In this document: positions 5,424-8,180 of the stretch, piece after piece | Layout: each line of letters begins with the position of its first letter | Numbering within the stretch: the first letter of the stretch is position 1 | NCBI GenBank assembly: GCA_934087065.1 | Contig: CAKOIS010000024.1 | Span: 1-8,180 of the forward strand | Direction of reading: 5' to 3' | DNA length: 8,180 bases | DNA from: an uncultured Bacilli bacterium | GTDB lineage: Bacteria > Bacillota_I > Bacilli_A > RF39 > UBA660 | Translations under genes and position numbers: made by a program | The notes under the pieces: generated by a model | Seen by the model: the letters and a program-made list of their open reading frames with translations, nothing else | The model's database searches: none | Told to the model about the DNA's origin: nothing

Positions 5424-6132
5424 GAATTTAAAGAAAAGTTTTGGTTCTTTAGAAGTGTTAAAAGGTATCTCTTTTGATGTAAAAAAAGGGGATGTAATAA
5501 GCATAATTGGACCAAGTGGATGCGGTAAATCAACGCTTTTGAGATGTTTAAATTTACTTGAAAAACCAGATGGTGGAACAATATTTTTTCATAAAGTTGA
5601 CATAACTAAAAAGAATATTAATGTAAGTCATGTAAGAGAAAAAATGGGTATGGTATTTCAAAGTTTTAACTTGTTTCCACATTTAACAGTATTAGAAAAC
5701 ATTACTTTAGCCCCAATAAATTTAAAAATTATGACAAAAGAAAAATGTACTAATGAGGCATTAAAACTCTTAGAAAGTGTTGGATTACTAGGTAAGAAAG
5801 ATGCTTACCCCATGGAACTTTCAGGTGGACAAAAGCAAAGAGTAGCAATAGTAAGAGCTTTGATTATGAAACCTGAAGTAATATTGTTTGACGAACCCAC
5901 TAGTGCACTTGACCCAGAAATGGTAAAAGAAGTACTTGATTTAATAAAAGAACTTGCAAATAAAAAAATGACTCTTATTATAGTAAGTCATGAAATGCGT
6001 TTTGTAACTGAAGTATCAACAAGAGTATTGTTTTTAGAAAATGGTAATATTATATTTAATGGAACAAGTGAAGAATTAAAAACAACTAAAAATAAAAGAA
6101 TAAAAGATTTTATGAAAAGTCATAAAAAGTAA
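5410..6132 (+). CDS. Polar amino-acid ABC transporter ATP-binding protein (GlnQ/HisP type)
   Basis: This is the cytoplasmic ATPase that powers the importer, 240 aa. All nucleotide-binding motifs are intact: Walker A GPSGCGKST (34-42), Q-loop Q84 in MVFQSFNLFPHLTVLEN, signature LSGGQ (137-141), Walker B VILFDEP (157-163), the D-loop SALD, and the switch histidine H194 in IVSHE. The Q-loop context FNLFPHLTVLEN and the spacing are typical of polar amino-acid (PAAT) transporters. The start ATG 5410 lies inside the permease ORF, with AGGAG at about 5397-5401. It is the last gene of the operon. I could not find a convincing terminator after it. Confidence 0.96.
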   Translation: MLKIKNLKKSFGSLEVLKGISFDVKKGDVISIIGPSGCGKSTLLRCLNLLEKPDGGTIFFHKVDITKKNINVSHVREKMGMVFQSFNLFPHLTVLENITLAPINLKIMTKEKCTNEALKLLESVGLLGKKDAYPMELSGGQKQRVAIVRALIMKPEVILFDEPTSALDPEMVKEVLDLIKELANKKMTLIIVSHEMRFVTEVSTRVLFLENGNIIFNGTSEELKTTKNKRIKDFMKSHKK

Positions 6133-6761
6133 AGAAAATATGTGAAGTTTGTTTATAGTATTTCTAGTATTCTTTGTTGAGAAATGTATAAGCTTAGAAC
6201 TTAATTCTTACGATAAGCAACTTGTTAAATTATAAGTTTAAGAAATACGCGGAGTAGGTTAAACTGTTAGATATGAATACGTTCTTAATCAAAAGTCAGA
6301 GGTTATAGTCCAAAACACAATTTCCAAAAAGACTTTTAAAACAATGTTTAAGAGAAGTGTTTAACAGTGGTCTAAAGATATAAAAGAAAAAACTTAATAA
6401 ACTTGATAAAAACAAAAGTGGTTTTAAAAATGTTATTGATTTAGGTGAATATGAAAAAATAACCAAATTGGAGAAAAAAAAATTAAACTTATTGTTGTAA
6501 TAGCGCTTGCTGATATAATGTGTGGAGTAGTATATGTTCTATCAAATAATAAAAAAATTAATCTTCCTAAAATGGGAAAAGTTGAAGAAGTTTTAATAAA
6601 GAAAAAAATAGAATTGTTAAATCATTTACTTAAGAAAATGCAAGAGAAGATACTGAAAAAAGTATATCAAAAAGTAGTATTTGAAGTTAAATAAACAATA
6701 TAAGAGAAGAAAACATTTCAGATACTATATAAGTAATAATTTCTTTTATTATAAGAATATA
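6133..6761. other. Long intergenic stretch, mostly decayed sequence
   Basis: These roughly 630 bases contain no intact gene. One short open stretch ending at TAA 6362-6364 reads VRYEYVLNQKSEVIVQ and has a plausible composition, but I recognise no family. Another open piece around 6400-6480 runs into an A9 tract. The remains of a small membrane-anchored protein occupy 6482-6694 (listed separately). I see no tRNA-like fold, no hairpin of the 27-nt type, no clear terminator for the ABC operon, and no convincing -35/-10 pair for the acyltransferase gene. Its promoter may be weak or regulated, and lies somewhere near 6700-6755. Confidence 0.55.
6482..6694 (+). pseudogene. Remnant of a small membrane-anchored protein gene
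   Basis: A 70-codon open frame begins IKLIVVIALADIMCGVVYVLS, a signal-anchor-like hydrophobic segment, and continues NNKKINLPKMGKVEEVLIKKK and a Lys-rich tail to TAA 6692-6694. GGAG at 6470-6473 is well placed for a start near 6482, but the codon there is ATT, next to an A9 run (6474-6482). The first in-frame ATG (6518) would cut off most of the hydrophobic segment. The LPK-then-charged pattern after a single membrane segment recalls small DUF5301-like proteins, but I am not sure. Most likely it is a gene that lost its ATG and possibly its 3' part. A rare ATT start is the alternative. Confidence 0.4.
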
Positions 6762-6769
6762 GGGAGGTG
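6762..6769 (+). promoter_or_regulatory. Strong Shine-Dalgarno fixing the acyltransferase start
   Basis: GGGAGGTG at 6762-6769 is an almost full anti-16S match, 6 nt before ATG 6776. A GTG at 6767-6769 in the same frame lies inside this site and cannot be its own start, so the ATG is the start. Confidence 0.85.
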
Positions 6770-6775
6770 CTTAGA

Positions 6776-8053
6776 ATGAAAGAAAAAATACCAAATTGGT
6801 TAAAACTAGACAATGCTGCAACTATATATCCGTCAACATTATCAAGAAAATATGCAGCTATGTTTCGTGTTAGCATGACTTTAAAAGATAAAATAGACAA
6901 AGATGTTTTACAATGTGCATTAAACAATGTAATAGATAGATTTCCAACATTTAAATATAAACTAAAGCAAGGACTTTTTTGGTGCTATTTTAAAAGTATA
7001 AAAGATAACCCTATAATAGAACAAGATTATAATAATCCTATGTTAAGAATAAAGTTTAAAAATCATAGAAATTACCTATTTAGAGTTAGATATTATGAAA
7101 ATAGAATTGCAGTTGAATTTTTTCACGCATTAACTGATGGAACGGGGGCAATTATATTTATATCTACACTAGTAGGAGAATATATTAAATTAAAATATAA
7201 TACAAAAATTACATATAATAATTATGTTTTAAATCCAAATGAAAAAGTTAGTAAGGGAGAATATAGTGATGACTTTAAAAAGTATGCTAGAAAAGCTGGA
7301 AGGTTAGTGCATGAAAAACCAGCATATCATTATAAAGGAACTCTTATTAGTAATGATGATTTAAATGTTATTACTGGTATTATTAAGATAGATGATCTTA
7401 AAAAAATAACTAAAAAATATAACTGCACTATAACCTGTTTACTAGCATCATTATACATTTTATCAATACAAGAATTGTATAATAAAGAACATAAAAAGAA
7501 AAACAAGGAAATAAAAATATCAATACCAGTTAATTTAAGAAATTATTATGAAAGTAATACAATGAGAAATTTTTCTTCTTATGTAAATGTCGGGATAGAT
7601 ACAATATATGGTAATTACTCTTTAGAAGAAATAATAAAGATAGTTAAAAACACTCTGGAACTTAACTTGACTGAAAAAATGTTAAACGCTAAAATAAGCG
7701 CTAATGTAAAAATAGCAAGAAATTATTTCATAAGACTGCTACCAATGTTTATAAAAAAACATATAATGTCATTTACTGAAAAAATGATGGGGGATAGATA
7801 TTGTTCTAATACCTTATCTAATTTGGGCAACATTGTGTTACCAAAAGAAGTAGAAAAATATGTTTTAGAAATGGGAATTGCAATAGGAAAATCAAGAGGA
7901 AAGCCCGCATCATCAGCAATGGTTGGATATAATGGTAATCTATATATAACTATAACTAGAAAAATAAAAGAAGCTGAATTTGAACGAATATTATTTACTA
8001 CCTTAGTTGAAATGGGCGTGCCAGTTTTAATAGAAAGTAATAGGAGATTATGA
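6776..8053 (+). CDS. CAT/condensation-fold acyltransferase (annotated elsewhere as alcohol acetyltransferase-like)
   Basis: The predicted protein is a 425-aa cytoplasmic acyltransferase of the chloramphenicol acetyltransferase/condensation superfamily. The catalytic HxxxDG motif is intact as H117-A-L-T-D121-G122 in VEFFHALTDGTGAI. The N-terminal WLKLDNAATIYPS and the later LFRVRYYENRIAVE are typical of the alcohol-acetyltransferase-like group common in Bacillota. The second subdomain begins around residue 190 (TGIIKIDDLKKITKKYNCTITCLL), and ISIPVNLRNYY is another family landmark. There is no signal peptide and no carrier-protein domain, so it is not a complete NRPS module. The acyl donor and acceptor are unknown. 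Its stop overlaps the start of a zinc-ribbon gene, a pairing I know for this family. Confidence is high for the fold and low for the reaction. Confidence 0.85.
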   Translation: MKEKIPNWLKLDNAATIYPSTLSRKYAAMFRVSMTLKDKIDKDVLQCALNNVIDRFPTFKYKLKQGLFWCYFKSIKDNPIIEQDYNNPMLRIKFKNHRNYLFRVRYYENRIAVEFFHALTDGTGAIIFISTLVGEYIKLKYNTKITYNNYVLNPNEKVSKGEYSDDFKKYARKAGRLVHEKPAYHYKGTLISNDDLNVITGIIKIDDLKKITKKYNCTITCLLASLYILSIQELYNKEHKKKNKEIKISIPVNLRNYYESNTMRNFSSYVNVGIDTIYGNYSLEEIIKIVKNTLELNLTEKMLNAKISANVKIARNYFIRLLPMFIKKHIMSFTEKMMGDRYCSNTLSNLGNIVLPKEVEKYVLEMGIAIGKSRGKPASSAMVGYNGNLYITITRKIKEAEFERILFTTLVEMGVPVLIESNRRL

Positions 8054-8180
8054 TGAGTTATTGCGTTAATTGTGGAGTTAAATTAAAACAATCTGAAAAA
8101 GTCTGCCCTTTGTGTAATACAAAAGTAATAAATCCAAATAACTTAAAAGATAAGTTTACTCCAGCATATAGTCAAGTAGT
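8053..8180 (+). CDS. Zinc-ribbon protein, DUF6320-like (3' end outside window)
   Basis: ATG 8053 (AGGAG at 8042-8046, 6 nt upstream) shares its A with the TGA of the acyltransferase, so translation is probably coupled. An alternative ATG at 8050 adds one Met. The 42 visible residues begin with a four-cysteine zinc ribbon, CVNC (C4, C7) and CPLC (C18, C21), followed by NTKVINPN. In the DUF6320-type proteins that follow this acyltransferase, the ribbon precedes several membrane helices; those would lie beyond the right edge and cannot be checked here. Confidence 0.75.
   Translation, partial: MSYCVNCGVKLKQSEKVCPLCNTKVINPNNLKDKFTPAYSQV

Noticed and set aside
6718..6927. Minus-strand 69-codon ORF over the acyltransferase start
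   Set aside because: It covers the ribosome site and first codons of a well-supported gene and has no recognisable features.

Overview
The window comes from a low-GC, AT-rich bacterium, most likely a Bacillota (Firmicutes) lineage. Strong AGGAG-type ribosome sites, AGA and ATA codon preference, a lipoprotein substrate-binding protein and the CAT-like acyltransferase/zinc-ribbon gene pair all fit that. TGA is used as a stop (8051-8053) and Trp is TGG, so the code is the standard bacterial one. All genes read on the + strand. The exact lineage cannot be fixed from this sequence alone.

Bases 1-2163 hold a head-to-tail array of DUF1016/YhcG-type PD-(D/E)XK nuclease genes: one cut by the left edge (1-720), one complete (731-1639) and one broken (1650-2163). 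They are joined by near-identical 10-nt junctions in which the stop codon lies inside the next gene's Shine-Dalgarno site. The first two share a 384-bp tract with no differences, flanked by diverged sequence, which suggests gene conversion or unequal recombination.

The most unusual signal is a family of six 27-nt hairpins (13-nt arm, 1-nt centre, 13-nt arm). Three lie inside the nuclease ORFs at exactly the same codon position, just before a conserved (S/T)WSH motif. Three more lie in decayed gene scraps at 2164-2390. The arms differ almost completely between copies, yet each stays self-complementary, and most share A4 and T4 ends and a CA-N-TG apex. The pairing is conserved while the sequence is not.

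Bases 2472-3940 hold miaB (tRNA ms2i6A37 synthesis), with its own consensus extended -10 promoter and a weak terminator over its stop. Bases 3960-6132 hold a three-gene polar amino-acid ABC importer operon (lipoprotein, permease, ATPase) with its own promoter. Bases 6133-6761 are a mostly non-coding, decayed stretch with the remains of one small membrane-anchored protein gene. Bases 6776-8180 begin another operon: a CAT/condensation-fold acyltransferase with an intact HxxxDG motif, overlapped by the start of a zinc-ribbon protein gene that runs off the right edge.
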